Assembly: GCA_030770535.1 (NCBI GenBank)
Contig: JASVEC010000043.1
Location: 124,001 to 188,000, forward strand
Origin: Batkoa obscura
Lineage: Eukaryota; Entomophthoromycota; Entomophthoromycetes; Entomophthorales; Batkoaceae
DNA length: 64,000 nucleotides
Direction of reading: 5' to 3'
Shown here: positions 33,701 through 44,404 of the stretch, piece by piece
Position numbering within the stretch: the stretch's first letter is position 1
Layout of the letters: each line of letters begins with the position of its first letter
Made by a program: the position numbers and the translations under genes
Notes under the pieces: generated by a model
The model's input: only the letters and a program-made list of their open reading frames with translations
Told to the model about the DNA's origin: nothing
The model's database searches: none

Positions 33701-36700
33701 TACTATGCGCTCCAATAATGTAGATATCCCAATTACATCCGCATCCTCCTTTTTACATCAAGAAACTGAAGAATCAAATACTTTTAATCCAACTAATACC
33801 AGTTATATGGATTTACCCAATAATACTATAGAAGATGGAGAAAGTCCTACCTTTCATGAACATGTATTAGCCGAAAAACAAGTATTTAGTATCGTTAATC
33901 AGCAATATAATTTAGGTGAAGATGATGAATATTCGGATGATGGACCTAATTTCGAAAATGAATTTGTACCGACTCCATTGGAAAAAATTGATGAGTTGAG
34001 TGAAGAAGAAGAGGTTGAGGAGGAGTTGATGCCTCATATTAAAGCTAGAAGTGACAGTGTTATCGCTGAAAATAGCGAAGAAGAGGCTGGAAAGGAGCTG
34101 GAAAATCAACTCAATTTCACTGTTGTTGAAAGTATCAACATGATCGATGAAGCCAGTAGAGAAAAAGAGGCTGAAAAGGAATCCATTATCGAAGGTAAAA
34201 GTGTGAACATTGTCGTTGATGATAGCGAAGAATTTGAGGAAAAATCAAAAGCTCAACTTGATTCTACTGTTGAAATTGAAAGTGTTAATCCAACTGATGA
34301 GGTTAGTGGACAGGAAGAGGTTCAAAAAGAGTTAGAGGCTCAAGTCGACCCTGTCATTCAACCTAGAAGCGTTAATATAATTGGCGAAGCTAGTGAAGAA
34401 AAAGAAGATGAAGAAAAGTCAAAAGAGGAGTTGAATGCTCAACCCAATCTCCCTATTGTTGAAGCTGAAAGTGATAACATTGTAGAAAACACTCCATTAA
34501 ATAACCTTGATGAGCAGTCTATTTCTCAAGCACTAGAATCAACTGAAGAAACTTCTAATTTTGAAACTATTATACCAAAATCAAACGAAGAAATTGATGA
34601 AGGAAATGAGGCTTATAATTCTACCTTAGGGTTTTACCATTCAGATAAAAAATTAAGTGAAGAAAGTGAAGATACCAATGAAGAAGAAGAAGAAGAAGCT
34701 TCCACCAATGAAGAAGAAGATTTAGAAAGTATAATGACTAAGTTAAAAGAAGTGAATGTTGAAGAACCCTTATCAGAAGTAGGTGCCATGGCATATGATA
34801 ATACATTAGGATTTTATCAAACTCCTATTATAGATAAAGAGGGTTTAGGAAAAGATACAGAAGCAGTTGAAGCTGATAAAGAAGCCGAGGAAGAAGAAAT
34901 TGAAATTGAAGAAATTGAAGCTGGCTATGAACCACAATCTGAGGTTGGCGCTATGGCCTATGGTTCTACTTTAGGATTTTATCAATCCCCTAATAATAAT
35001 AATTTAACTCCTAACGAATTAGATGAGGAATTAGATGATGATAAGGAACTTAGTGAAAATGAAATTGATATTCAAAGTGATCAAGGCGATATGGGTTATT
35101 CTTCTATGTTAGGATTTTATAAAGGAGGAGATAAGCAGAATGAAATTGAAGAACCTAATTTATTAAATCAATTAGAAGACCAAGATGATAACGAACATAA
35201 CATTATAAGAGAGATTCAAAATAATGAACAAATTGAAGAATCAGATAACGAACTTAATTTGGATACTGAAACAAAGGACAATATTAATGCTTCAGAATTT
35301 AATGAAATTAGTGAACTAAATATCAATCAGTATGAAGAAGGAAGTCAAGTTGAGCATCAATTGGAAGAAGAAAAAGAAAAAGAAATTACAGTTGCTAATG
35401 AAGTTGATAATCAGATCCAAGGAAGAGAAATCAAAACTGAAGTTGATGAGATTGGAGGTAAACAAATTGATTTAAATGAAAAGGAAGAAGAGATTGATGG
35501 TGATTGCTTAGAACAAGAAGTTGAGAGTGATATTGATTCTTTAGAAAAAGAAGTTAGCTCAATCTCAGCTCCACAAGTTGAATTAGATACTTTAAATGAA
35601 AAGGAAGAACAAGCTGTTACTAAATCTTTAGGAAAAGAAATTCCATCTGACGATTTAATGACTGAAGATCAAACTTCAATTAATGAATCCAAAGAATTAA
35701 AGCATGAAGATATTATTGAAAATCAACAGGAAACCATAAGACCTGATTTAGAACAGGCTGTTGCTGAATCTTTTGAAGAAGAAACTCCATTCAATAATCT
35801 AATGGCTGAAGATCAAACTTCAATTAACGAGTCCAAAGAATTGAAACATGAAGATATTATTCAAAATCAACAAGAAATCACAAGATCCGGTTTAGAACAA
35901 GTTGAAATTCTTAACCCAACAACAGAAGAAGAAACTCAAATTAACCATGTAGTTAATGAATTATTGAATTCAGTTAACAATTTAAATGAAACATTAATTA
36001 AAAGCCCAGATAATTTAGCTATTGAAAAGGAAATTGATGATGAAAAGGAAATTGATGAATTGAATATTGACATTGAAAATGAAAATTCATTATTAGATTT
36101 TGCTAAACAAATGTCAAGTAAGATTGAATCAATTTCTAATTTAGTAGAAACTTCAAGTTTAAGTCCAAATAAAAAGTTTAACGAGGATGAGATTAACGAA
36201 GTTGAAGAAGTTAATACTATCGATGTTATAAATGAAATTGATGCTGGTAATCCTGCTGATGAAGTTCATGAGAGTGAAAATGATATTATTAAAGACTTAA
36301 ATCAAGACATTGTAGTTGATACTGATATTAATGATCAAGATGATGAACCAATTATCCTTACTAAAGAATTGAGTAAAGATAATATTATTGAAAATGAAAA
36401 TATTGAAATCAATGAAGAATCAAAACAAGTTGAAGGTTTTGATCAAGAAAGTCAAACGAACATAGATGAAGATTTGTATACTTCATTAAATGAATCAATT
36501 GAAAAAGAAGTAACAGAAGAGTTAACTGAATCTTTAAATGAGGATACTGAAAAAGAGGCAACAGAAGATTTAACTACTTCTTTAAATAATTTTATTGGGA
36601 CTGACTTAGCAACTTCATTAAATTCATTTAATGGATCGAATTTAGCGGACGCTTTAAATCAAATTGTTGATAAGGAAATAGTTGAAGATTTAACTAATAA

Positions 36701-38138
36701 TTTAAATGAACCAGCTGAAGAAAACATAAAGGATTTAACCACTTCCTTAAGTGAACCAATTGAGAAAAGTGTATCAGACTTGACTACTTCTTTTAATGAA
36801 TCTATTAGGGAAAATGTAACTGAAGATTCAACTAAATCTTTAAATGAACTAGTTGAAAAGAATATAACTGAAGATTTATCAACCTCATTAAATCAACATA
36901 TTGAAGAAAATACAACTGAAGATTTAGTTACTTCATTAAACGAAAAAGTTGGTTTATTTAAGAATGAATTTAATGAATTAGAATTTAATGAAGTTGAGGT
37001 TGAAGGAAATGAAGAATTAGAAGAGGGATTAAGTGAACAACTTAATACTATTGAAACCCAAAAACGATTGACTGAAGAAGAGTTAATTACATCTGAAACT
37101 AAGGAAATCAACAAAGATAATGAGATACCAATTATTTTAAATGAAGAATTAAGTGATGACGAAATTGATATCCCATTAAAATTAGAAGTTAATGAGGATG
37201 ATCCAATTAATGAAGATGAAGATGTTGAAATTAGTGAAGATAAATTAAATCAAGAAGTTGAAGAAGAGAATGAAGATTTTACTAATTCTATTTTTAATTC
37301 ATTAAATAGCATTCCTATTTCATTAGATACTAAATTTAGTTTAAATAACATTGACCAAGTAAAACAAGGATCAATAAATAATAATAACAATAATGAAGAT
37401 GTTGTTAACTCATTAAGTAGTATACCAATTTCATTAGATAATACTATTAACGGTGAGTTTATCATTCTTAATTATAATATAGTAGAACTAACAGTATTTT
37501 AAATAGATACAAAAGAACCCTTTAATTCGATAGATATTAATTTAGAAGATTCTATGTTTAATGAATTTAATAATGAATTTAATTTATTATCTGTTGATAA
37601 TAATGAATTAGATCATTCTTCCCCACAAGAAAGTATGTCACCAAATACACCAAGATCAATAAATCATGATGAAGATGAAAATAATAATGAGAGTTATGAA
37701 CTTAATGAATCAGATTTAGAAATGGATTTAACTGGAGAAGATATTAATGAAGAACAGACCAAATTAGTAGCTGATATTTCAAATTCAGAAAATGAATTAA
37801 ATCATTTAATAGAAAATAACAAACAAGATGAAGAAGATAAAGAACAAGAAGAATTAAATAATGATCCAAATAACTCACACAAAAGATCTATCTCATTAGC
37901 CGTAGATGTCAATAAAGCTAAAATGGATATTAAAAATAAATCTGGACCATCTACACCTACTTCAGCTAAAGAGATTAAAACTGGGCTACATAAAAAATCC
38001 AATTCAATATTAGATAAATTAGCTCAATTTGAGAAAAATTCTTCTCCTTTACCACCTCCTCGTAACCTTGGTAAAAATAATAAGTCCAGTTCAAAATCTT
38101 CATTTTCTTCTGCATTCGCTAAATTTGAAAAATCATAA
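30751..38138 (+). CDS. BAR-domain protein with giant acidic repetitive tail (2,354 residues)
   Basis: Seven exons join in frame: 30751-30807, 30863-31274, 31330-31391, 31438-31509, 31569-31658, 31713-37452 and 37507-38138. Residues 1-310 look like a fungal BAR protein of the Gvp36 type: MSYKGFNFSSFTRSLNGFQW, KIYKDLLTRVTVLKQVQINL, YHTMALAFVDCGLDVG, LGAALYKVATIQQKIGDALI and KSELTICEENYTKVLDMATH. Such proteins are membrane-curving coiled-coil dimers at Golgi or endosomes. From about residue 315 on, roughly 2,000 residues are dominated by Glu, Asp, Asn, Ser, Thr and Ile. Repeats include SEVGAMAY..TLGFYQ (four versions near 34600-35120), T(E)DLTTSLNE (about twelve near 36480-36950) and SIPISLD (two near 37310-37440). 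The last 40 residues turn basic and Ser-rich with SPLPPPRNLG and AFAKFEKS. Gvp36 itself is only about 330 residues, so the tail is the exceptional part. Spliced continuity is inferred from frame and splice-site agreement. Confidence 0.85.
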
Positions 38139-38186
38139 ATTGAATGATTGTATAAATGATTTGCATTTTGAAAGTTTGTATTATTT

Positions 38187-38216
38187 TTAAATAAAATAAA
38201 ATAAAATAAAATAAAA
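38187..38216. repeat. Pentanucleotide microsatellite
   Basis: Five or so tandem AAATA units just downstream of the BAR-protein stop codon. Confidence 0.8.
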
Positions 38217-38844
38217 AATAGTGTTTAAATAAAATAGTTTAATTTATTTAATTTTACATTATTTTTTGCATTTAGTTGATATAATAATATATTGTCTTTC
38301 AATAAGTTTTTGGAGTTGGATATAAAATTGTTTCTAAATACTCTTTGTATCCCACCTCATTGAATTTTAGGGGTTACGTAGTCTATGACCTCTAATAAAA
38401 CTCCATTGGGTTAATTTTTATTGTATTTATTAATTTTATTGTTAATTGATTACTTACAATTAAGCTTCACTTGATTAAAAAAGTATGACTTAAATAGGAA
38501 CAGAGTTTTTGTTACCTTTTAAAAATTTATCTTTATTTGCTTGAGTAGCACTTGTTGAGTGCATTTGGCTTGTTTATATTATTGTCTTAGTTTTTGTTTT
38601 CAACAATTTTTGGCAAGATCAGCACCCTTCCAAAAGACATTCTATTGGAAACTTTATTAAAGCTGAGTTGCTCACTGGTAAGTCGATTGAGTAGCTAAGA
38701 ACTAGCTTGATTGAAAGTTTTGGGGGGGGGGAAAGGATTAGAATGTGGACTTCTTTGATTGCATTTTATAGTATTTTTCAATCTGTTTAGCTGGTTTATA
38801 GAAGTCATAATAAATTGAATAATAATAATAATTTTAGACTATAT

Positions 38845-38942
38845 GGGGATGTATTTTTGTGTTTAAGAATTTTATCAATAAATTTTCTGCTCAAATAGTG
38901 CTTAAAAGATGGAAAAAGTAATGAAGCCAAAAAAACATCTCC
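38845..38942 (+). mobile_element. MITE copy 21
   Basis: Full-length forward copy; flanks ATAT and ATGT. Confidence 0.85.
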
Positions 38943-39097
38943 ATGTAGTTGGTTTATGACATTTTAAAGTTTTAAAAAAAGTGATTAACAGTAAACTAAT
39001 TTTATTATAATAGAAAAAGAATATTGAATTCAAGTTTATTCATTTCTAAATCTTCCTATTTTCGTTTAATGCTCAAAAAACATCAAATTTATTTTAT

Positions 39098-40711
39098 CTA
39101 CATTCTCTTTTTTGTCCTTGCCTTTGATAGCATTATACACTCTTCCAGTAATTTTTTTGCATTGACTTTTAAATATTTTACAATTTCTCTTGAGTTCCAT
39201 CTCAATTCTGGCTTTGGATGTAATAAAAAACATAATAATTCCAACCAACAATTATTATCTTTTAAGTCTCTTTTTAAATGTTTATATTGTTCAATTGGAT
39301 CTTCAATAATTTCTCTTATTTGCTTTAATTGTTTTTCTAATACTCCACCCCATGGCGATAAATTAGTTAAAATTCGAAATATTAAAATTCCTAAGCTATA
39401 AATATCTTCTTTTTTTGGGTCATATAATTTAATCGGTTGAATGAACTCTTGTTTATGATGGATAGGGATAGTAAGAATAGATCTATTATAATAACTGATA
39501 GTTAATAACTAACACTATATTAATATTTATATTTGTTTATTATCATTATTACCTATATAAAACAAACCCATGTTCTGGTTTACATAATTTAATCAAAGGT
39601 AAATGAATTAAGTCATCTTTGTTTATTAAACTATGCCTTTTAACTTGTATATTTTTAATAAAATTCATGTTTAGTGACATTGATTTACCAAAATCAATAA
39701 TAATTGGCTCATACTCTTTAATATCTTTTAAATTGTATGGATTTAAATGTTTTTTAATATTATTTATATTCTCTTCGTTTTCTTCTCTAATATTTAATAG
39801 TTCAATTAAACTTTTAGTTAACAACACATTAACTTCACTTAAATCATTATGAACAATATCATATTGATGAATTAAATTTAACTTTAATACCAATTGATAA
39901 ATTATATGAAATTTGAATCTTCCGGTTAATTTATATCGTTTTGAATTTAATAACGTTTTTATATCAATTGAATATCTTTATATGTTTATTAATAAAATAA
40001 TAAATATTGGTAATAATAACTTACTTTGGCATAATAAACCCACGAATATTTAATTTAGAATCAATTAACAAAGATTTGATTTTACCTATCCCAGATGAGT
40101 TATTGAAATAACTAAATAGTATGAAAACATAATTCAATAAAATGCAATAAATTACTACCAATAAATACAAATTTCTTTAACTCTATCCATTAAATTGATA
40201 AAGCTGAATTCATTAAAGCAACAAATAACTTGTTGTTCATTTTGTTCCATTTGATAGAGCCTTTTAAATTTACCTTCCAACCCAATAGGCACCATCTTCT
40301 TTTCAACTTCTTCAAATGAACTTAGTGTTAGTTCAGGGTAAAGATCAATAATTGCTAAAATAAATGGATCATATATATATAATTCAAGTAATACTAAAAA
40401 TTACTTTTAATTCCATAATAATCTCCTATTGATTTCAATGAGATTGATTTATCTAACAATCCCTTGTCATTAATATTTAAACTTTTAAAAATATAACTTA
40501 AAATCAATTTATCCATTCTTTTGCCTTTATAATGTTCCAAAAGATCATTTAAATTTTGTCGAAATTCTAAAGTAGCGTCATAACCCGACTGTAGAGATGA
40601 TGAATAACTGGTTTTTAACTCACTGTCGGGGAACAACAGGTTGAGGACTTGAAGTAAGGAGTTATGCTCTTTTATGTTGTCGTTTCGCTTTCGTTTCTTT
40701 GAATTGGACAT
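39098..40711 (-). CDS. Divergent eukaryotic-type protein kinase
   Basis: Start ATG at 40709-40711 (MSNSKKRKRNDNIKEH). Exons on the minus strand can be followed to the TAG at 39098-39100, with introns near 40346-40398, 40080-40155, 39970-40025 and 39480-39550. The kinase core is visible: catalytic loop IVHNDLSEVNVLL (H-N-D-x-x-x-x-N), then IIIDFGKS as the DFG motif, then KKEDIYSLGILIFRILTNLSPWGG as the alpha-F region, and a last helix LLCFLLHPKPELRW, the Arg that closes kinase domains. The N-terminal half, with SSFEEVEKKMVPIGLEGKF, is not typical and I see no clear glycine loop or VAIK lysine. This resembles lineage-expanded fungal kinase-like proteins rather than a named kinase. Activity is plausible because HND and DFG are kept. 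Inner splice sites were only partly checked. Confidence 0.65.
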
Positions 40712-40915
40712 AGGATCTAGTTGAGCAATATAGTAACTGTCTATGTTGGTGCAAAGCTAACTCAAGTTACCTTGGTTTTGATCCATCCTTGTCTTTTAAG
40801 TTTAAAAAAATTAAAATAGATTTCTCATTTTTATTTTCTCAAAGCTAAACAATTTAATTTTGAAATCGTTTTTTTAATTTTAAATTTACTTTTTTATTAA
40901 ACTGCTAAGATTAAA

Positions 40916-40988
40916 GCTCCGTTAGCTCAGTTGGCAGAGCGTGGTGCTAATAACGCTAAGGTCATAGGTTCAAGCCCTATACGGAGCA
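40916..40988 (+). tRNA. tRNA-Ile (anticodon AAU)
   Basis: A complete 73-base cloverleaf. Acceptor arms GCTCCGT and ACGGAGC pair fully. The D arm is GCTC-AGTTGGCA-GAGC. The anticodon loop CTAATAA carries AAT. The T arm is ATAGG-TTCAAGC-CCTAT. The discriminator base is A. There is no intron. It is followed at once by TTTT, a pol III terminator. Internal A and B boxes (TAGCTCAGTTGG and GGTTCAAGCC) are normal. Confidence 0.97.
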
Positions 40989-41302
40989 TTTTATGGTATA
41001 GACTTGTTATACTATTTTTATTAAAATGGTTATGATTTTCTTTCTACTAGCATTTTTCCTTTACATATACTTATCCTACTTTTAAAATAGAACATTGCTA
41101 TTTTTAATATGAAACCTTGTTTGAAATTAACAATAATTTCTGATTTGATTTAAAAATAGTATTGAATATTTTAAAAAAAACCATAATACTTCATACTGTT
41201 TAGAAATCACATGCTATCCTGTATATTATATACAATGTTTATTTATTACCTATTAGCTTATTATTTTATTTAATAAGATTTAAAATAAAAAAAGTAATAC
41301 AT

Positions 41303-41394
41303 GGGGATATATTTTTTGTTTAAGAATTTTACTAACAATCCTTCTGCTCAAATAGTGCTCAGAAAATGGAAAAAGTGATGAAAAATACATCCTC
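41303..41394 (+). mobile_element. MITE copy 22
   Basis: Forward copy with a shortened right arm; flanks ACAT and ATAT. Confidence 0.8.
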
Positions 41395-41398
41395 ATAT

Positions 41399-41431
41399 GG
41401 GGATATCCAAAGTGATCTCATTTTTTATTCA
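41399..41431 (+). mobile_element. Possible left-end scrap of the DNA transposon family
   Basis: GGGGATATCCAAAGTGATCT followed by CATTTTTTATTC resembles the transposon left terminus (GGGGATGTCTAAATTAGTTT then CACTTTTTTAGCC). It abuts MITE copy 22. Confidence 0.45.
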
Positions 41432-42137
41432 ATTAACTACCATTTCATATCAGCCAATAATAGTACACCAGTAAGTTTGCCTAATAAAAAACTTCCGAAA
41501 TATTGCTTATATGGATACTGTGGAAATTTAATCTGATTTCTATAAGAAAATAGCAAAAAACGTGCAACGTGTAATACTTGATGGTCAATTTTCTTATTTG
41601 CTGTGGTTGTACTTTTATTTGATTTTCGAAACCGCATAAAAAACTATAATATAAACCTACCTATTTATACATTATTTGAGCTATTGTTTTTTGAGTTATG
41701 GTAAAAATTAGTTACATTTTTAAATTATTGAAATAATCTTTTTAAGCAAACATTTATCTAAAGCTGTAGGTTGAACTATTTTGTACAATTGAACTTATTC
41801 ATTCTATAAAGATGAACTTGAATATGTAAACCACTAAAATAAATATCTGGAACACAAGAAATATTAAAAGAAATTTACTGAAGAATATAGGGGATTAATG
41901 AAGCATTTTATTATACTCAATAATAGCATTGAACAATTGAATTGTTGTCCAAATATAGGATGTGTTTTATTATAACCGAAACAATCTCAATAGCAAAACA
42001 AGTGTTCGATTAACGCGATTAAAAAAGATGCATATAGAATTTAGAGACCAAACTCAATCATTATAGCTAATTAAGGATTATTTAAATCAACTTATTATAT
42101 TTGAGATATTCGGAAATAGATTAGAAATTTAAAACAT

Positions 42138-42231
42138 GAGGCTGTTTTTTTTGTTTCATTGTTTTTCGATTTTTTAAGTGCTATTTAAGTGGAGATTGTA
42201 GTAAAATTCTTAAACAAAAAAACACATCCCC
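42138..42231 (-). mobile_element. MITE copy 23
   Basis: Reverse copy (GAGGCTG... to ...ACATCCCC); flanks ACAT and ATAT. Confidence 0.85.
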
Positions 42232-42753
42232 ATATAATTAAGATTTTATCAACTATTGTTAATCTAAAGTCTTTGGTATTGACCATTTCAAAAATTGGGA
42301 AGAAGGACAAGAGATAAAAGAAATAGTCAAAAGAAGCATGAAAAGACTATTTTTAAACTTAATAATTTCTACTAAACTTGTTTTAATAATGTCCAATCCA
42401 TCAAGACTTAAATTAAATTAACAATGCATTTTAAGTATCTTCAATTTGGTTGAATTTAAACAGTAAATTCCGTCTGCAATAATTCTGAAATGATTTTAAT
42501 GAGTTTGTGTAGTTGAATTTATTACTAATATTACTGATAACTGTAAGAAATAACAAATTAGTTTAATAGTTAGCATTCTACATTTATTTATTGAATTAAT
42601 TCAAATAACATACAAATGTTTGTTTTTTGGTCAAATACAACGTTTAAAAACTCAATATAAAACATATAAATATTCAATAAATTATATAATAATCATTATA
42701 TTTTTAATACTTTTAATTAATGTTATTTTATGATCTGTGATATTATAAATATA

Positions 42754-42848
42754 GGGATGTATTTTTGTGTTTAAGAATTTTACTAACAAATTTTTCGCTT
42801 AAATAGCGCTAAAAATGGAAAAAATAATGAAGTTAAAAAAACACTCCT
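42754..42848 (+). mobile_element. MITE copy 24
   Basis: Forward copy with slightly decayed ends. Confidence 0.8.
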
Positions 42849-42992
42849 ATATAATATTCAAATATAATGCCAAAAAAAAGCAAAAAAAACATTTCATAGA
42901 GTATTTTATAAAGTAATCTTCTTAACTTTAAAAAACTGCAGCTTTACAAATATTAATTTATTAAATATAAGATAATAATGAAATAAATATAT

Positions 42993-43086
42993 GGAGGTGT
43001 TTTTTTCCATCGCTTTTTCCATTTTTTAAGCACTACTTGAGTGGAAAAGCTATTAATAAAATCCTCAAACAAAAAAATACATCCCC
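42993..43086 (-). mobile_element. MITE copy 25
   Basis: Reverse copy (GGAGGTG... to ...ACATCCCC) flanked by ATAT. Confidence 0.85.
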
Positions 43087-43310
43087 ATATATTTTTAACT
43101 ATTCATATCAAATTCTATTATTGGTTTTTAAATTATAACTTTTATTTAGTCATTAGTAATTTAAGCTTTCAAAAGTTTCTAATAATGATTTTTAATTAGT
43201 AAACTAATATTAAAAAAGCAAACTTAATAAATGTATATTTCTTTAGTTATCTTACTTTTTTATAGCTTTAAGTTTAAAATTCAATGTTATATTCAATGTT
43301 TACTGTTATA

Positions 43311-43440
43311 TTTTTAATTATTTTAAAATCTTATAAAAGATAGTCTTTATTTTTTGTTTTTGTTTACCATAGGCCTCTTTTTTAGTAATAAAGCATTTGA
43401 AAATTCTTTTGCTTTTATAAGATTTTAAAATAATTAAAAA
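43311..43440. repeat. Perfect 29-bp inverted repeat (long hairpin)
   Basis: Arm 43311-43339 begins TTTTTAATTATTTTAAAATC and ends TTATAAAAG. Arm 43412-43440 is its exact reverse complement. The 72-base loop is unrelated to the MITE family. It may be a small foldback element or a transcript hairpin. Confidence 0.85.
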
Positions 43441-43479
43441 TTGTATATTTGATTTAAAGCAAGAACAACATTAACAATA

Positions 43480-43577
43480 GGGGATGTTTTTTTTGGTTTC
43501 ATTACTTTTCCATTTTTTAAGTGCTATTTGAGTAGAAAAGTTGTTAATAAAGTCCTTAAACACAAAAATACATCCCC
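43480..43577 (-). mobile_element. MITE copy 26
   Basis: Full-length reverse copy. ATAG is found at 43477-43480 (overlapping the first G) and 43578-43581, compatible with a 4-bp duplication. Confidence 0.9.
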
Positions 43578-44404
43578 ATAGCTTTATTTTTCAAAAGCCA
43601 ATGAACCCTTTGAGTATTAAATGCAAACATCTCAAAAAAATTCTGTTTGATTGGATTGAAATTTTTGATCTATTTCTTAATTATTGTAGAATGATTCCTG
43701 TCTACTTAAGGCTAATTTGACAAACTATACTTATCAATAACACTTGTTGTTAAAGTTTACTTTTAAAGTAAATTCTATATTTGTATAACAGTGCATTACC
43801 CATTAAATGATCAAAACATAAAAATGCTCCATTTAAAATACTATTCATTTGTATAATTTATAACAATAAGCATTGTAAATTATAGAATAAATAAGACATT
43901 TTGGCTTTACATAATTAAGGTTTTTAAAATATTAGCTTTTAAATGACATACTCAACCCTGAACTTACAATTAATATAAAATTAATGCTGAAATTCATAAT
44001 TTTTAAAATCTAAAAATAGATAAAAAAGGCTTAGATAGAACATTGCAATGTAGGTGATTAAAATTCATATTTCTCCGCTTTATTTATATTTGAATTATAG
44101 CTTTAATTGCAATATAGTATAAATAATTGATTGATGTAAGCTGGAATATTTAAATGTTAAAAATTAAAAATGGCTTAACTTTAAAATTGGTGAAATATGT
44201 TTAATCATAGAACCACCAGAAAAACATAAAATATTAGTTTTCAGTATAAAAATTTAAACAGGAATAAGCTATGGACCAAAAATTGATAAGAGTAAATAAA
44301 ATGAACCATCTTATGATAATATTTCTTTTCAACAGTTGTTATCATAATAAAGAGAGTAATTGAGGCAGCGACATGATGTGGTTAAATTGGTTAAACAATC
44401 AATA

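Larger units (their letters stand above)
38139..39097. other. Convergent intergenic region with a MITE and simple repeats
   Basis: It lies between the 3' ends of the BAR gene (+) and the kinase gene (-). It contains an AAATA-type microsatellite (38187-38216), a run of nine G at about 38721-38729 and one MITE (38845-38942). No gene is seen. Confidence 0.6.
40989..44404. other. Gene-poor interval with repeats
   Basis: About 3.4 kb with five MITEs (41303, 42138, 42754, 42993 and 43480), a transposon-end scrap at 41397-41431 and a perfect 29-bp inverted repeat at 43311-43440. A 66-codon frame on the minus strand (41637-41437) has no recognisable features. No other gene is seen. Confidence 0.6.

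Noticed and set aside
33239-37465. Several Ser-rich frames on the - strand
   Set aside because: They mirror GAA/GAT-rich codons of the BAR gene tail; low-complexity sequence keeps the antisense open.
39066-39251. 61-codon frame at the 3' end of the kinase gene
   Set aside because: The neighbouring frame reads LLCFLLHPKPELRW, the conserved end of a kinase domain, and stops at 39098; this frame is a shadow.
41437-41637. 66-codon open frame (-)
   Set aside because: It lies beside a MITE and a transposon-end scrap; no recognisable domain, no splice partners. Left as unassigned.
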